Positions 51,040 to 63,309 of a stretch of DNA of 64,000 nt are shown piece after piece. Position 1 is the stretch's first letter; each line of letters opens with the position of its first letter. Origin of the DNA: Helopsaltes ochotensis (Eukaryota > Chordata > Aves > Passeriformes > Locustellidae); the NCBI GenBank assembly GCA_013400155.1, contig VXBM01001904.1, positions 3,223 through 67,222 on the forward strand, written 5' to 3'. A program made the translations under genes and the position numbers. The notes under the pieces are model-generated. The model was not told the DNA's origin, searched no databases, and saw only the letters and a list, made by a program, of their open reading frames with translations.

Positions 51040-51245
51040 GTTCCAAGGCGCTGGAATACTCCAATGGCATCTTTGACTGCCAGTCCCCCACCTCTCCATT
51101 CATGGGGAGCCTGCGGGCGCTGCACCTCGTGGAGGACTTGCGGGGGTTGCTGGAGATGATGGAAGCGGACGAGAGAGAGGGGCTGCGCTGCCAGGTCCCG
51201 GACTCCACGGCCGAGGCTCTCATCGAGTGGCTCCAAAGTCAAATG
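51040..51245 (+). CDS. PPFIBP1: Liprin-beta-1, coding exon 2 (residues 22-90)
   Basis: This 206-nt exon completes the split glycine codon and continues SKALEYSNGIFDCQSPTSP, then a segment with HLVEDLRGLLEMM and ending IEWLQSQM. It matches the conserved N-terminal region of liprin-beta-1 almost residue for residue as I know the mammalian protein, with small changes such as Ala and Arg in the MMEADERE stretch. The segment looks like a helical region before the main coiled coil. The acceptor is CCCTGCAG and the donor ATG|GTACAG, phase 0. The exon is much richer in G and C than the introns beside it. In isoforms started from the internal exon at 56.8 kb, all of this would be lost. Confidence 0.97.
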
Positions 51246-54200
51246 GTACAGTCTCACCTTGTTTTACCTCTACTAGGCTCATTTTGGATGCTGGATAGAC
51301 TGGCTCTGTTTCACACAGCTCTTTATAAAGCTTAGAGTGGGTATCAGGGTAGAGATTTTGGGTTGGAGATACTGCTGTGGAGTCTTGGAAAAGCTGTTGC
51401 TCAAAAGCTGTTGTGCAGTGGGTTGGCCTTTGCTGTCTTTGATGTACCACTGTGCCTCAATCTAGGGAACAAGCAATATTTGGTAACTGCAGTTTCATCT
51501 CGGAGGGCTGGGGAAAGACTGTTTTTTAAGAATCAGATGCTTAACTGGGGGAAAAGAAGTTCTTTTGAATAGTTTTCAGTTAAAAGCATTTTTGGCAGCT
51601 TTTTTTCTATGGGGATCGATGTTATTACTGAGCTTCCTTACCTGATTTATAACATAAGGGAGTGGTGTAAGCTCTGCATCCCTTTAATCTGGATACCAAA
51701 CTAAACTTTAATTTTCTATGTTTGTGAATCGGCCAGCTTTTGTCCCCTTACTTTAAAAATACACAAAAATATAACTGACAAGGCAGTTCTTTCCCTAAGA
51801 CTTGGTTTTCCCAAAAAATCAGAAGATTTATTCAAGTGTAGGTTACCCAAAGACTGTTCTGGGAAATAAAGCGTTGTACTTACCAAAAGGTGAGTTAAAA
51901 CAGCATCATTTTTGAAGGAGCTGCTGGGTTTGCCTCCAGATGGCCTGTGACTGGTGATTTCCAAGCAGAGCCAAGGAAGAGTCCTTGTGCGCCTGGTGTG
52001 TGGCAGGGTTTGTGTTGTGGAGGCCCGGGTGTGTGCAGGTTTTGGGGCAGCTCCAGCAGTGGAAGTCAGGAGTTGCTCCCAGAGGCCACGCTTCACTTTT
52101 CAAGCCAACCTCACTGTAGCTGTCACAGTGATGGCGGTGGGTGGGCACTCCAGCATGCTCTGTCAAATCCATCCTGCAGCCGTGGCCAGGTCCTGCTGTG
52201 TCACACACTGGGTGTTGGCCAAGGTGACACCGTGCTGCTGAAGTTGGGGTCCACCCTGGTGAGGGCTAGGGCTGCTGCAGGACTGTGGTGGCTCTGCGTT
52301 CCGTGTGCCCCACGGGCCGCTGCTGTTGGGACAGACAGCCACCATCGCCTGCTCCCTTCCCAGGATGGGCACTGCAGCCCCTGGGAAGGACTCAATCTCC
52401 CTGGAGTCGTGGCTGATCTCGCAGAAAGCATTTTTATCTTGACAAGTGGACTGATCTCAGTGCTCGGTCACAGCCCAGAGCGTGGAGGGCTGCATTTGCT
52501 GCGGCTGGCGCTGGGCAACCCTTTGTGCCATCTGCTGTCATGGGGACTGAGCACAGCAATGCAGGGACAGATGGGCACCTTGGACTTGCTACTGTAGCCC
52601 TTCCAGAAAGATCTGAAGGGAGAGCCTTCTTTTTCCTTTTTTTAAATCTTTGCTTTGAACTACTCATTTGGAAATATGTGAAACTTAATGAAGCACGTGG
52701 GAGCCCTCCCACTGCCTCCAGTGGGATTTGGATCTCGCCCCCACTGTCAAAGTGGGGCAGCCAACGCTGAAATCAGGAGAAAACAGGAGTGACGTTGAAG
52801 TCGGAGCTTTAAAACAGGCAGAGTTCCTGCTAACATCAGCATTCCCTGCCTGTGTAACATACAGCTCTGAACATCGCTGTAACTATTTGCAGCTCTCTGT
52901 GGCCATAACAGGTTTCATGCAACTATGGCCTTGATAAAAAAATATGCCAAGAGAAACAGTTTTGGAAGCTGCACTCTCTCATGGTGTTCACAGTCATCTG
53001 TAGGCCATGTTTAGTGGTGCTGATCCCCTGCAGGTTATTCTGGAGGAAAGGGGCCCAGCGGCATGGCTGGCTACAATGCCTGCTGAGATTAATGAGGTGG
53101 AGACCAGTCATTGCCTCTTGTGATGGCAGATGTGTGATTTAGGGGTGCCTGGTTGGTGGGGTCTGGAAGGGCCCTTCAGACCCGCACAGTGTTGGTCACC
53201 TAATGGCAGTGAGACAGCAGTGGGTTTTTATTGCACCCATGGGCTCAGTAGGAGAGGTAGGGCTCTGTTGTGCCATTCAGTTTAGTACCTCCCAACCACT
53301 GGAAAATATGTGCAGGGGTTGTGAGTACCAAAGATTGCAGAAAATTGCTATTCCATCTATGCCTCAATTACTCTTTATTCTGCCTCAAATTATTACCCTG
53401 AATTCTGTCATCCTTAAAATGTCTTGTAGGAAAAACTTAACATTCCACTTAGAGTGTGCTACAGCTACAGGATTTGCAAGTGTGACCAGTGTCACCAGTC
53501 CCTGTCTGAGCAGGGAGGTGTCACATGAAGTACCTGGGTGATTTGCAGGAAGGTTTTTTTGCAACTATGTCCCTCCTTACAGAGGAAGGGCAGACATTTT
53601 CTTTGTCTGAAACTGGTTTAATCCTCCATGCATGAAGTTGCATCCCCTAGGATGCTGGAACTGGTGTGTGACATCCCATGTGGGGCTGTAAGCAAGCCTC
53701 CTGTGTCTCAGAGGAAAACAAAAATAGTGTTTGCTGCTGCCAGACAGTGTGTCACAGGAAAAAAATCCTCCGCTGGCTCCTGCAGCCAAGTCACTGGTGC
53801 CCACATTGGGAGAAAGGGATGACAGCAGTCACCCAAAGTTTCTGTAAAATAGGGCAGAGCATTCAGTCCTGCCATGACAGAATGGGCTGCCATGTGTCCT
53901 TGATCCTTTTCCTTTCTGCTCCTCTCAGTGTGTGTGTGCAAGCACTCAAAAAGGGCCAGTGGATTAAAACACCTCGTGCTGCCTTTTGTTTTTTTAACGG
54001 GTGGGTGCCAGATGGCCACGTGACACCAGAGCACACGTACAGTGCCCGGACATCTGGCACAGCTCTTCCAACAGAATCCATCATGTGGTCCCCAAGGGGA
54101 GCTGGGAAAAGTTGTACATGCAGCTGTCTGCTGCACAAAGAAGTCAGTTTAACTGTAACATGTCATTGCAGCTCAAAACTGATCTCTGCTGCTGAAACCC

Positions 54201-55153
54201 TGCTCACGTCTCCATGTGCAAATGGTGAATGTCATGGGTGAAACTACAGACGAGGCCATTTGTTCCAAGTCTGGAAAGGGACTGAGACCTTTCTGAGCTC
54301 AAACATGTTTGGACTCCATGCTTTCACTGGGAACCAGGCCTGAAATCCATAGCCACGTCATAACTATTCCAAAGTTCTGGAGTTTTTTTCATTATACCCT
54401 TGGTCAGCAGAAATGTTTAGTGTATTTCTGTGTGTGCCTTAATAAGGCGTGTGGTGTACTCTGTGAAAATGGGGCTTCTGGCTGGAGTACAGGCAGTGTG
54501 TGAGTAATCTCTAACATCAGCACCAGTAGCAAAACCATTTTAAACAAAATTCCACATTTTGCAAGACCAAGGCAGCCCTGTTGTGTCCAGCTGGAAGCTG
54601 ATAGATCCATCTCTTGAAGAGCAATTCTTGCAAACCTTGCTCCCAGCCATGAGCGTTGCTCCAGTTTTTCTTCAGCTGAAACAAACAAGAGACAGTTTTC
54701 CTTCTGGTTATTACTTTTCTTGAAAGTGGTTGGGGGTTTTTTTTGCATTTTTTTAAAAATACGTCTTATGCAACAACCTTCCCAGAAAGAAGAAACCAAC
54801 TGTGTCTTGTTAAAAAGAAGAGTGAAGGATAGGAGTGGGTGGACAGTGCCTTCCCACACCTCAGAGCCATTTTCCCTATGCTTCTCATCTGAACTTGTGT
54901 TTGTGGGTCCTGGAGTGTGCCTTCTCCTCTTTAAAGGATTTGCCCCTTAAGTGAAAGAGCCAGGATAACGTAATATTTTTTCTTTAAAACCCACAACAAG
55001 TGCAGCTGTGGCTTTAGCTTTGGAAGTGACATTCTGAATTTAAATATATATATTATAAGGCATATTTTCATAATTATTTTCACTCCATAAGTGAATTTCT
55101 GAAATTGACTTTCAAATCAGGCAAAATTTTATGGCCTCCAAAGGTTTCTTAAA

Positions 55154-55215
55154 TCATATAGGATCATTAAGGTTGGAAAAGACCTTTAAGATCATCATCA
55201 AGTCCAACCACAGAA
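55154..55215 (-). mobile_element. CR1 LINE, very short 3' terminal fragment, antisense
   Basis: 'tcattaaggttggaaaagac' followed by 'ctttaagatcatcatcaagt' and CCAACCA is the complement of a CR1 3' end of the type ending in a GATGATCTTAGAGGTC-like motif. About 60 bp remain. Confidence 0.82.
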
Positions 55216-56479
55216 CATTTTCAGCTCATCTCAGGATGATGGTTGAGCTGAGATATCCATTGTGGCTCATGCAATCCAGTGTGTTGCTGCTGCCTCACAG
55301 ACCAGCTTCGGATTTTGACATTTTTTCTTTAAGTTGGTTCTTCCAGAGAGTAGCTGGGAATAATGAGAGTTAATATGAAGGGATATTAGCTTTTAGAGAG
55401 AAATTTTCCTTGCTGGATAGACATAGCTTGTAATCTTACAGAGGTGTGCTGACCTATTTGGGTAAGAGGGTGATTCCCAAGTGGAGGAAGCGGTTTGGTA
55501 AACCAGGAATCATCTCTTACTCACAGGAAAGAAAAAAAAATCTTGTCTTCAATCCCAAGTTTGTTTTTTAATTATCCTCGAGTGGGTGTACAGTGCAGTC
55601 ATTTGATTCAGCTTATGCTTATGTTGAGTTTAGGTATCAAAAGGTCCTATGCTAATGTGTGGCACCAGGGTGTTACCGCCAAACAGTTTGAGATCTCCCC
55701 CCGAGTTGCAATATGAAAGGAGCCTTGTGATACTGTGTCAGCCTGTCATCATCCACTCCCTGCTGGCAATGTGTTTTGTCCATGAGAAATCCACCTCCCA
55801 AAGTTCAGGAAACACAGGACCCTGCTCCTTGCTAAAGGTGCTCATCCAGATTGGTGTGTTTTTAACACTGGAAGATAATAGGGGCTCCTTTATGGTACGC
55901 CTTGATGTGGCATCTTCGTGCATTGGGGATGAGTTCTTTGGCAGTAAGAACAACCCATGAAAAATCACCATTCCCAAGCCAAAATAAATCAGTTTGGCTT
56001 TAAAAGCACAGCTTCTGCTTGTCTTTTGCTCTCCTGGTATTTCCTGAGTTATTCAGCATTCATGGTTTTGAGATTTTTCTCCATCAATGGTAGTTGTAGA
56101 TGTTTCATTATAATAATAAAACTGATTTTTGAGATAATCACAGGACTCTTGGAGCTGGGCTCTGTGGTCAGAAATACTAAGAATTTGTCATGCTGCTTGG
56201 TAGTGGGTCAATTGAAACTTGAACCCAAGGACAGAGGCTGGTTGTTACTGGTGCTTGGTACGTCATTCTGCAGTATGACATAAACTTGGGACAAGCCACT
56301 TGTGAGACCTGGGACAGTTGAGTCAACTTTTTCTTCCATTTTTTTCTTGGCGTCTACAACTGAATTAATTATATGTGCTCCTGTGGCTTTTACGATTTCT
56401 AGGGATGCCTCTCCTGTTTACTTTGTGGTCAGCTGAAGGGTTGGGAATTGCTCTTTTCTCCTGTGTTGTTGGGTTGGAT

Positions 56480-56827
56480 GCTTTCCGGGAGGGTCCAGAG
56501 GAGGGGGCTGCGCTGGTGACAAGAGCGAGGGTGGAGGTGGCCGGGTGACACCTGCGTGGGGCTGTCCTTGCTCCCGGTCAGGTTTATGCTGCTCTGCCCC
56601 TCCCTGCCTGCATCCTCCTCTTGCGTGTGCCGGGTTGGAGTTTCGTGCCGGGCTTTGATGTGTTAATTCCCCAGAGCTGCTTGCTCCGCCTGAGGAGCGC
56701 TGCAGCTTCCCACGTCTCCCACTCCGCTCGCCTCCATCCTCGGCTGGGCGAGGGGACCTGCTGTCACTTAACCTCGGCTCAGAGGAGCCCGGAGCCCTCA
56801 GCCTCGACTTCTGGCATCCGTGAATGC
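56480..56827 (+). promoter_or_regulatory. CpG-dense candidate internal promoter and 5' leader
   Basis: From about 56480 to 56827 CG dinucleotides are frequent, in contrast with the CpG-poor, AT-richer intron around it (examples: TTTCCGGGAG, GAGCGAGG, GCTCCGCC, GAGCGCTGC, CTCGGCTGGGCGAGG). No TATA box is evident, so a CpG-type promoter is the likely class. It sits directly before an open frame with a good donor. An alternative reading is that it is only a GC-rich intronic element. Confidence 0.4.
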
Positions 56828-56848
56828 ATGAGAACAGTCATGACCAGC

Positions 56849-56896
56849 ATGGAGTATAGCTGGGACATTCACGGGCACTGCGTCTGGCTAAATAAG
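56849..56896 (+). CDS. PPFIBP1: Candidate alternative first coding exon of PPFIBP1
   Basis: The ATG at 56849 lies in a strong context (AGC ATG G) and reads MEYSWDIHGHCVWLNK up to the donor AAG|GTAAGG, phase 0. Coding exon 3 starts in phase 0, so the two join in frame to give ...VWLNK-TNGHISGNGD. An in-frame ATG at 56828, in weak context, would add MRTVMTS. The product would be a short liprin-beta-1 lacking residues 1-90 but keeping the whole coiled coil and the SAM domains. The frame stays open upstream to at least 56621, so an internal cassette exon is also possible. I cannot confirm expression or conservation; this is inferred from frame, donor strength, start context and CpG density. Confidence 0.45.
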
Positions 56897-57976
56897 GTAA
56901 GGAGATCTCTGCTAGTGCTGGCTCGTGCATTTCTCCCAGTGACAAGCCATAGCTGGGCAACGCTGGGAATGAACCTCTCATCCTTCTGTACCAGGCACCA
57001 GCTGGGCTGCTGTTGAGGAAACAGAGTATTCTGGAAAGGTTGCATCTTCCCTGTTCAGCAGCGTGTTATTTATGCTTACAAAATGTTTCAGGTAAATGCC
57101 TGAGTGAGGGGCTGTGTTCAGCTGCTTTTCTTTCAGAATTCACTTTTATTGTAGTGAAGTCTTTAAAATATAATGTGGGGGGGCTTTGAGTGGGTTTGTG
57201 GTTGTTTTTTCCCCTTGTCATTCTCTGCGGAGGAAGTAAGCTGTAAACTTTAGGAAAAGCTTAGCAGCAGGTCTGCTGCTAGAGTATGTGAAACAGGCTG
57301 CAAATATTCTCAGCAGGGAAGTGGGAAATGCAGGAGAGGCTGGTTTGGGAGGGCAGAGGTGGGGCTCCCACATAAACTTGTTACACACCAGCTCAGACAG
57401 TATGACCAGTATGAATTTGGGATGGGATTGATGCTGACAGAGGGTAAAGCTGTCACAGGTCTGTATCACAGGTGGTGGATACTTGGCTTGGGGAACCTGG
57501 AGGCTCTGCCCAAGACACACCAAGTGATGCTGAGGTAGCTGAGGCCGGAGGAACCCTCTTGCAAGGGGCTCTAAAGCTGCGGGAACAAGCAGAACAGCAG
57601 CAGCTTTGTTTAACTGAGCATAGGTAATGTGTATTGTAATGATCTGAACCACTAAGCATGTTGATGAGCTCTAATTTAACTCCAGATGGTCAGGAAAGAG
57701 GTGTTGGGAAAGGCTCACTTGCCCAACTGTTGACTTGACTGTGGTGGTCAAAATAGTCAGTGCAATTTGCTGTGCAGGGAAATGATGCTGTGGAGTGGCA
57801 GCTCCTTCTACACAAACTAAACTGCACAAACAGCAAGAGCAGTGTGATTTGTGCTGCTTATTGCATCTCCAAAGCAGAAGAGAAGATGAAGGAAAATGAG
57901 GGTATCAGCTGTGGAAGGCTAAAAAAAGGTTTATTTTTGAAAGGAGAATTCTGCAACTGAGAGGAAACTGATTTTC

Positions 57977-58036
57977 GTTATTATTTTATTTTAATTTTTA
58001 TATTATTATTATTGTTGTTGTTGTTATTGTTATTAT
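57977..58036. repeat. (TTA/TTG)n microsatellite
   Basis: Imperfect run of TTA, TTTTA and TTG units, best preserved at about 58001-58036. Simple repeat. Confidence 0.88.
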
Positions 58037-59513
58037 GAGGTTTAAACCAGCAGCCCCTAGAAATGTTCCTGCAGTTTGGAATGCTAGCTTACTTCCAGGG
58101 AAAAGGGCTTAAAGACTGAAGGCAGGAAAGCTGTGAAAGTTTGGTGATGCATCTACTTACTACAGGAATAATTCTCTCCAGAGCAGCATGGATTTTTACA
58201 CTTAGATGATTACAGACAAAGCTTTGCACATGTGTTTATCAGATTAGCTGTGGATTGATCTTGCAGAGTTTATAAGTGCACTGGGTCTGATCTTACAAGG
58301 CATTTTAAGTAAATGCTTGACCTCAAAGTTCTGCGAAGCCTCAGTGGCATTGTGACAACTGCTCTTTTGTTTTTAGGATTAAAATCAGTATTGGTAAATC
58401 CACATTCTCTTCCCATATAGTGTTTTGCAATTAGTCACTAACATTGAAAGCACAAGCAAAATCTAGCTGCTTAACTGAAGATGAATTTTAAGTTGCTTAT
58501 GAAAAGAGCCTTCTTTGGGAAATGGAAAGCCTTTCTTACACAGCTAGTAAAGTATGCTAATCCTTTATTGACTTAAATGATACAAATTTGATCCAGAAGT
58601 ACCAAATGCCGTAATATGCTTGCAGTTGCTGTTCAATCAAATATTTGCTTTTCATTTTTGCTTCTCTTACTGTTTTATTTCTTTCCTTCCCCTGCAAAGC
58701 AGAGCTGCTGCTCTGCAGGGTGAGTAGTTGCCAGGCTCAGTCCCAGGGGAGGATGCAGATTCCCTGGTGGAGAGATGCTCCTGAGGAACACGCTAAGTGT
58801 TGCTTACCCAGGTTTTGCACACACCAGGTCTCCTGGCATTTTTCAGACCTCCCTGCATCCGTTCCTTCCCATTGGGGTTCCCTCCAACCCCATCTCTGAT
58901 GTACTGCTTTCCTAAATCCAGTATTTGAGCATATTCCCGCTCCATTTTTCTTCTGTCCTGCTCACTAGCATTATTGCTCTGTTCTTTTCATGTGTTTCAT
59001 CTCCGCTCTTCCTTCCTCATCTCGCTTGGAAGAATATCATGCCAGGAATCAACTTTTTACCTTTGAAGAAAGTCCAGAGCAAAGATCTGGGAAGATGTCT
59101 TGTGTCCAGTGCCTGCAGGCCCTGGGTGTGTGCACCACTGCAAGCAGTGCTCAGGCTACTGCTCTTAGAAATAGCTGCCGTGGTCCTTCTCTATCATCCA
59201 TTCTCTAACTATCATCATTTTATCCACTGAAACCAAAATCAGGGGTTTTCTTGCCTTTTCATACCTCAAATTAAGAGTCAGTCACAGGTATTATACAGAA
59301 GTTACAACGCTTCAGGAAAAAGCAAACAATTCTTGTGTTGTACACAGAATTTTCAGGGTTTAGAGTGCTACGGGAGGTCTGGTTTTATGCAGATTTTGGA
59401 AAATATTTTTGGCAATACCCAGAAAAGAGATCTTTGCACCCAGTACATACAGCTTGCAAAACTAAGGCATCTCTGCAAGGTTTCTTCCAAAGAATAGATG
59501 TACTGTCCTAAGT

Positions 59514-59790
59514 GTTTGACAGGATGAGAGGAAATGGCCTCAAGTTGTGCCAGGGGTGGGATTAGGTCAGATATTATGAAAAATTTCTTTCCTGAAGAGG
59601 TTATTAAACATTGGAACAGGCTGCCCAGGGATATGGTGGGGTCACCCTCCCTGGAGTGATTTTAAAAATGTGTGGATATGGCACTTGATGACATGGTTTA
59701 ATAGTGAACATGGTGGTGGTGCTGGGTTGAATGTTGGGCTTGATGATTTTAGAGGTATTTTCCGGCCTTAACGAGGCTGTGATTCTACTG
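59514..59790 (+). mobile_element. CR1 LINE, 3' fragment
   Basis: Sense-oriented and more diverged than the copies at 10.4 and 35.4 kb. Blocks: 'acaggatgagaggaaatggc', 'tattatgaaaaatttctttc', 'ggaacaggctgcccagggat', 'gtggggtcaccctccctgga' and the end 'ggccttaacgaggctgtgat' plus TCTACTG. It belongs to a subfamily distinct from the other copies. Confidence 0.92.
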
Positions 59791-62021
59791 GCACTAATTT
59801 TTGTTTTGTGGGAGACAGCCTTTGCACTTGTCCTGTGTGGGGTTCCCATCACCTCTTTCTAATGGCAGCGTGCAGCTGCAGCCTGAACTCTCCCTCTCCA
59901 AACGCTCCTACTTTAAAGCCAAGGCTGACGTGCTGAGCCAAGCGGAATTTTCCTGAGAAATGTGAACGGAGTTTAACAACAAAGGTGTCTTGGCAAGATG
60001 CTGTGCACAATGACTAACGTTCTGCTTTCACACCTCGTTGGTTTTCACAGACATTTTAATCGTGCTGTGAAACCAAGACTTCCCTCCCCACATTTTCTTC
60101 CTGCAGTCTTTGGTTTTAGTTAATTTGTGTCTGGTTACACTGACTGGAGCTGTCAGGGGGGTCGGTGGTTCAGGTGTTGATGTGGTGGTTGGGAGGCAGG
60201 GAGTCAAGTCTGTGCTTTGGCAAGCAATTCCATGTTAGCTCCAGCAGCATGGAGAGGTATCTTTGGAGCTCTGCTGCCTGTAGTGAGGGATGGATAGCAC
60301 TTTCCTACGTCAGACACATGCACCAGACTGATAAATGTGTTGTGTATTACAAAATACAGATGCCGTTCTTGCATAGGCTGAGCAAGTGCTTGAGATTTAC
60401 TGGAGCACTTAAAGGACAAGGGAGTTGCAGAGCAGCAAAAGCAGACAGTCCTGTTTTCACAAACAACTCAGGTCACAGCATCTGAAGCGTAATCTACTAG
60501 TTAGCGAACAGCTAAAAGGTTTATTTCATTTTGAATTTTTTCACCTAAATTAAAATGTTACAAAACGGAGGATCTCATCTTGAATGGCATGAGCTAAATT
60601 CTGGTAGAGGTCAGGGGGAAAATATGGTAAAGTCAGAAGTTTAGGGGAATTTTGCTCTGGGGCTTAGTGTCTGGGTGGTCAGGTGGCTTAGTATTGTGCT
60701 GCTAAATAATTCAGATACAGGGTTGTAATTCAGATCATTGTGATGAGGTACTGGTACAAATTACTAGAGAGCATCCTTTTTTAGTCTGCTGGAGCAAACT
60801 TTGGGGGAGGTATTATGGTCACCAATTGAAGTTTCATGCTTGGGAGACACACTTGGTACTGCTCAGTGATTTAAGACTTGCCAGGATGCAGCCTGATTTC
60901 TTGAGAGCACTGAGGTGAGGTCAGACAGTTTTACCTCCTCCTCTTTGCTTTATGTTGGATCTTTAAGTGATGCTGGAGCGAATTTTATTGTTTCAGGCTC
61001 AAACAAGGCAGTTTCTCCCACCACCCAAGGTCAGACATGTAACTTAGAAAAGGAGTTTCAGCCAGGAGGTTTCCTGAGGTATCCTCTGTAATCAGGGGAG
61101 ATTCAAAGCAGGAGCTGGAAGCTTGGAGCTCCTGAGTGGTGGTGGTCTCTCAAGGCAAGGTGCTGCAGGCTCACAGGGGCAAAATGATCAGTCACCCAGT
61201 TTCTTTTCATCACATATTCAGGAGGAAATCAGGGCCTCTAAGCATTGTTGGGTGTCTCTGCTGTGCACCCTGGATTTCAGAGCAGCTTCTCAGACTCCTC
61301 TAAGCAATTTATGTCATGATGGGAACAAGACCTCCTTTTCTGAGCTGAGATCTGATTGTGGCATGGATCACAAAGTGCTTTGAGACAGCTTTGAATATGG
61401 ATAGAATAAAATCCTTCCTGCTGCTCAAGAGCATTGAAGTTATTATGAAGAAAGTTGCTGATTCCTCTGAACTCTCTGATAGCATTAACATGTTATTCTT
61501 GTTTCTTTCTAGCCTCAGGCAGCTTTACAAAGAGATGTGTTTAGAGTGCAGACGTTCACCCATACCCAGTAGAATGTGCCTGATGGTAAAGGATGTCTCT
61601 GACTGCGTGTATGACTTGCAAGAAGCATAATACACATTTTGTAGATTGTATGTTCGGCTTTTTTCATTTGCTGAATGTCTCAGGGTATTAGTCTCTTTGC
61701 AAGTATGGCTTAGTGTTGTATAGCAATGAGTCCAAGTTTTTCTAGCAAAATGCTGAATGCACAGTAAGTGAACTTTGCAGAACTAGGTCACCAGAAGGTT
61801 CTTCCTTTCTCATCTTTAAGCCCTTGAACAATTCTCTTCTGAATGGTGGTCATGTGTCCTTTGTTGACAGTGTATTTGATTTGTAACCCTTAGGGGGGCT
61901 ACAAATACTTCAAACCTGTTCTTAAACTGTGCAGACTAAAAATGCTCATTAAGTGTTTTGATAATGTTGGATGGCACCATGGCACAATAGCTGACTATGC
62001 AATATTTGTTGTCTTTTCCAG

Positions 62022-62108
62022 ACTAATGGACACATATCTGGGAATGGAGATGTTTATCAAGAAAGGCTGGCTCGTCTGGAAAATGATAAGGAATCTCTTG
62101 TTCTGCAA
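62022..62108 (+). CDS. PPFIBP1: Liprin-beta-1, coding exon 3 (residues 91-119)
   Basis: An 87-nt, 29-codon exon, phase 0 on both sides, reading TNGHISGNGDVYQERLARLE and ending DKESLVLQ. It carries the beginning of the coiled coil (from about residue 102), with hydrophobic positions spaced as heptads. The acceptor is TTTTCCAG and the donor CAA|GTGAGT. As a phase-0 exon it can be joined to either upstream partner, coding exon 2 or the candidate exon ending at 56896, without a frame change. The match to known liprin-beta-1 is close; the Ile-Ser of GHISGNGD is a small local difference from the mammalian form I recall. Confidence 0.97.
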
Positions 62109-63303
62109 GTGAGTTGTCGCCCAAATTATTTTTTCTGCTCTTGAATTCACAAGACTGTCTGATAGTACGTGATAAAATCTCTGAGGATTTATGTGGAGTT
62201 GTGATGTCTTGAACAGTGTTCAGAAGACTGGCTGGTATGTGAGAATTAACCCAGATTAGGGAAAGGTGTGAATTTAGATTGCAAAAAAAATCTAAAGGTC
62301 TTTCTGTCTGTGTATCTGTTCTCTTTGAATTTTGTTAGCAGAGCAGGTCTGTAGGGCAGCCACCTACTTACATCCACGTGTATCCTTAAGATCACCATTT
62401 CCCAGGGCCATTCACATGATGTCTGCACCAGGAGACAGTTGTCCTGTCCTTAGGAAAGATGACAAAAGCTGCAGGACTGGCCAGTGGGCAGGAGACAAGC
62501 AGCTCCTTGGTAGTCCTCACCTGCTGCTGGGCTGGACAGGGTCAGCCCTGGCTGCTCTGACTGCTGGCTTCCTCTTGCTGTTGGAGCCAGGAATACCTGG
62601 CACCCCTTGAACTGCACAGGTGGCATTCCCTGATGGGGACGCAGCCTTGGGGCTGTGACAGCACTGAGCTCTGCTTTAGGCAGCTCACTCTCCTTCCCAG
62701 CAGTACTGAAGGAAGAGCCTGTTGAAAACGATAAAATTCATTCAGAAAAGGCAAAATGGGAATCTGTCTGCAGTCTTAAAAATGTTGTCTTGGTCTTACC
62801 CAGCCTCTGGCTGTGTGTTTTAACCTCCTTTGCTTTTATTGTTCTGAAAAGGGGAAAGTGCTCATTATGGTACACTGTGTGCAATCACTTGGGAAGGAGA
62901 CTAAATTATAAGCAGCGAGGTTTATGTGGTGGTTAAGGTAGGAGCTAATGGGTTAATGTATTGTTACAGCAAAGGCATAATTATTGGTAGTGAAATGCAG
63001 CAGCCACCCCTTGTGAAAACTTTCAGTGGGGAGGGGAGCTGCAGAAGTGCAATGTGTCTGCCAGAACTTTGGCTGAAATTCTAGTAAGTGTGAGGGGAGA
63101 GCCTTCCCTCTTCTCCTGTTCCCTTTGCCAAGGGTTGTGTTCACTGCAGAGCTCTGCTGCTCCTCTTCCTCCTCTTCCTCCCTGCATGGTCCCAGTTAAT
63201 CTTTGGCCCAACCAGCACTGTTGTTCACCTGCAGTTCTTCAGCAGACACGTATGGCACAGGTGCCAGCTGTTAAACATGCATCACTTTTTTCCTGCTGTC
63301 CAG
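62109..63303 (+). other. PPFIBP1 intron between coding exons 3 and 4
   Basis: 1195 nt, donor GTGAGT and acceptor TGTCCAG. No repeat or further exon recognised. A frame at 62332-62610 is judged a chance frame. Confidence 0.92.
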
Positions 63304-63309
63304 GTAAGT
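63301..63309 (+). promoter_or_regulatory. Dual-specificity splice site (3' site directly followed by a perfect 5' site)
   Basis: The acceptor CAG at 63301-63303 is followed immediately by GTAAGT, the first six bases of coding exon 4, which encode Val-Ser. CAGGTAAGT is the perfect 5' splice site consensus. In spliced RNA the junction with exon 3 reads CAA|GTAAGT, still a strong donor. Such sites are known to act as both 3' and 5' sites, or as recursive splice points. Confidence 0.6.

Larger units (their letters stand above)
51246..62021 (+). other. PPFIBP1 intron between coding exons 2 and 3
   Basis: A 10.8-kb intron, the largest within the coding part here. It holds a GC-rich stretch at about 51950-52600 with long but unrecognised frames, two CR1 fragments, a trinucleotide microsatellite and the candidate alternative first exon with its CpG-dense flank (56480-56896). 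Confidence 0.85.

Noticed and set aside
51947..52597. 216-codon open frame on the plus strand in the intron after coding exon 2
   Set aside because: It lies in a GC-rich stretch where stop codons are rare, other frames on both strands are also long, and the composition (Gly, Ser, Cys, Trp) does not look like a real protein.
53678..54241. 187-codon open frame on the plus strand
   Set aside because: No recognised family, very rich in Cys, Ser and His, inside a PPFIBP1 intron and without a phase match to the neighbouring exons.
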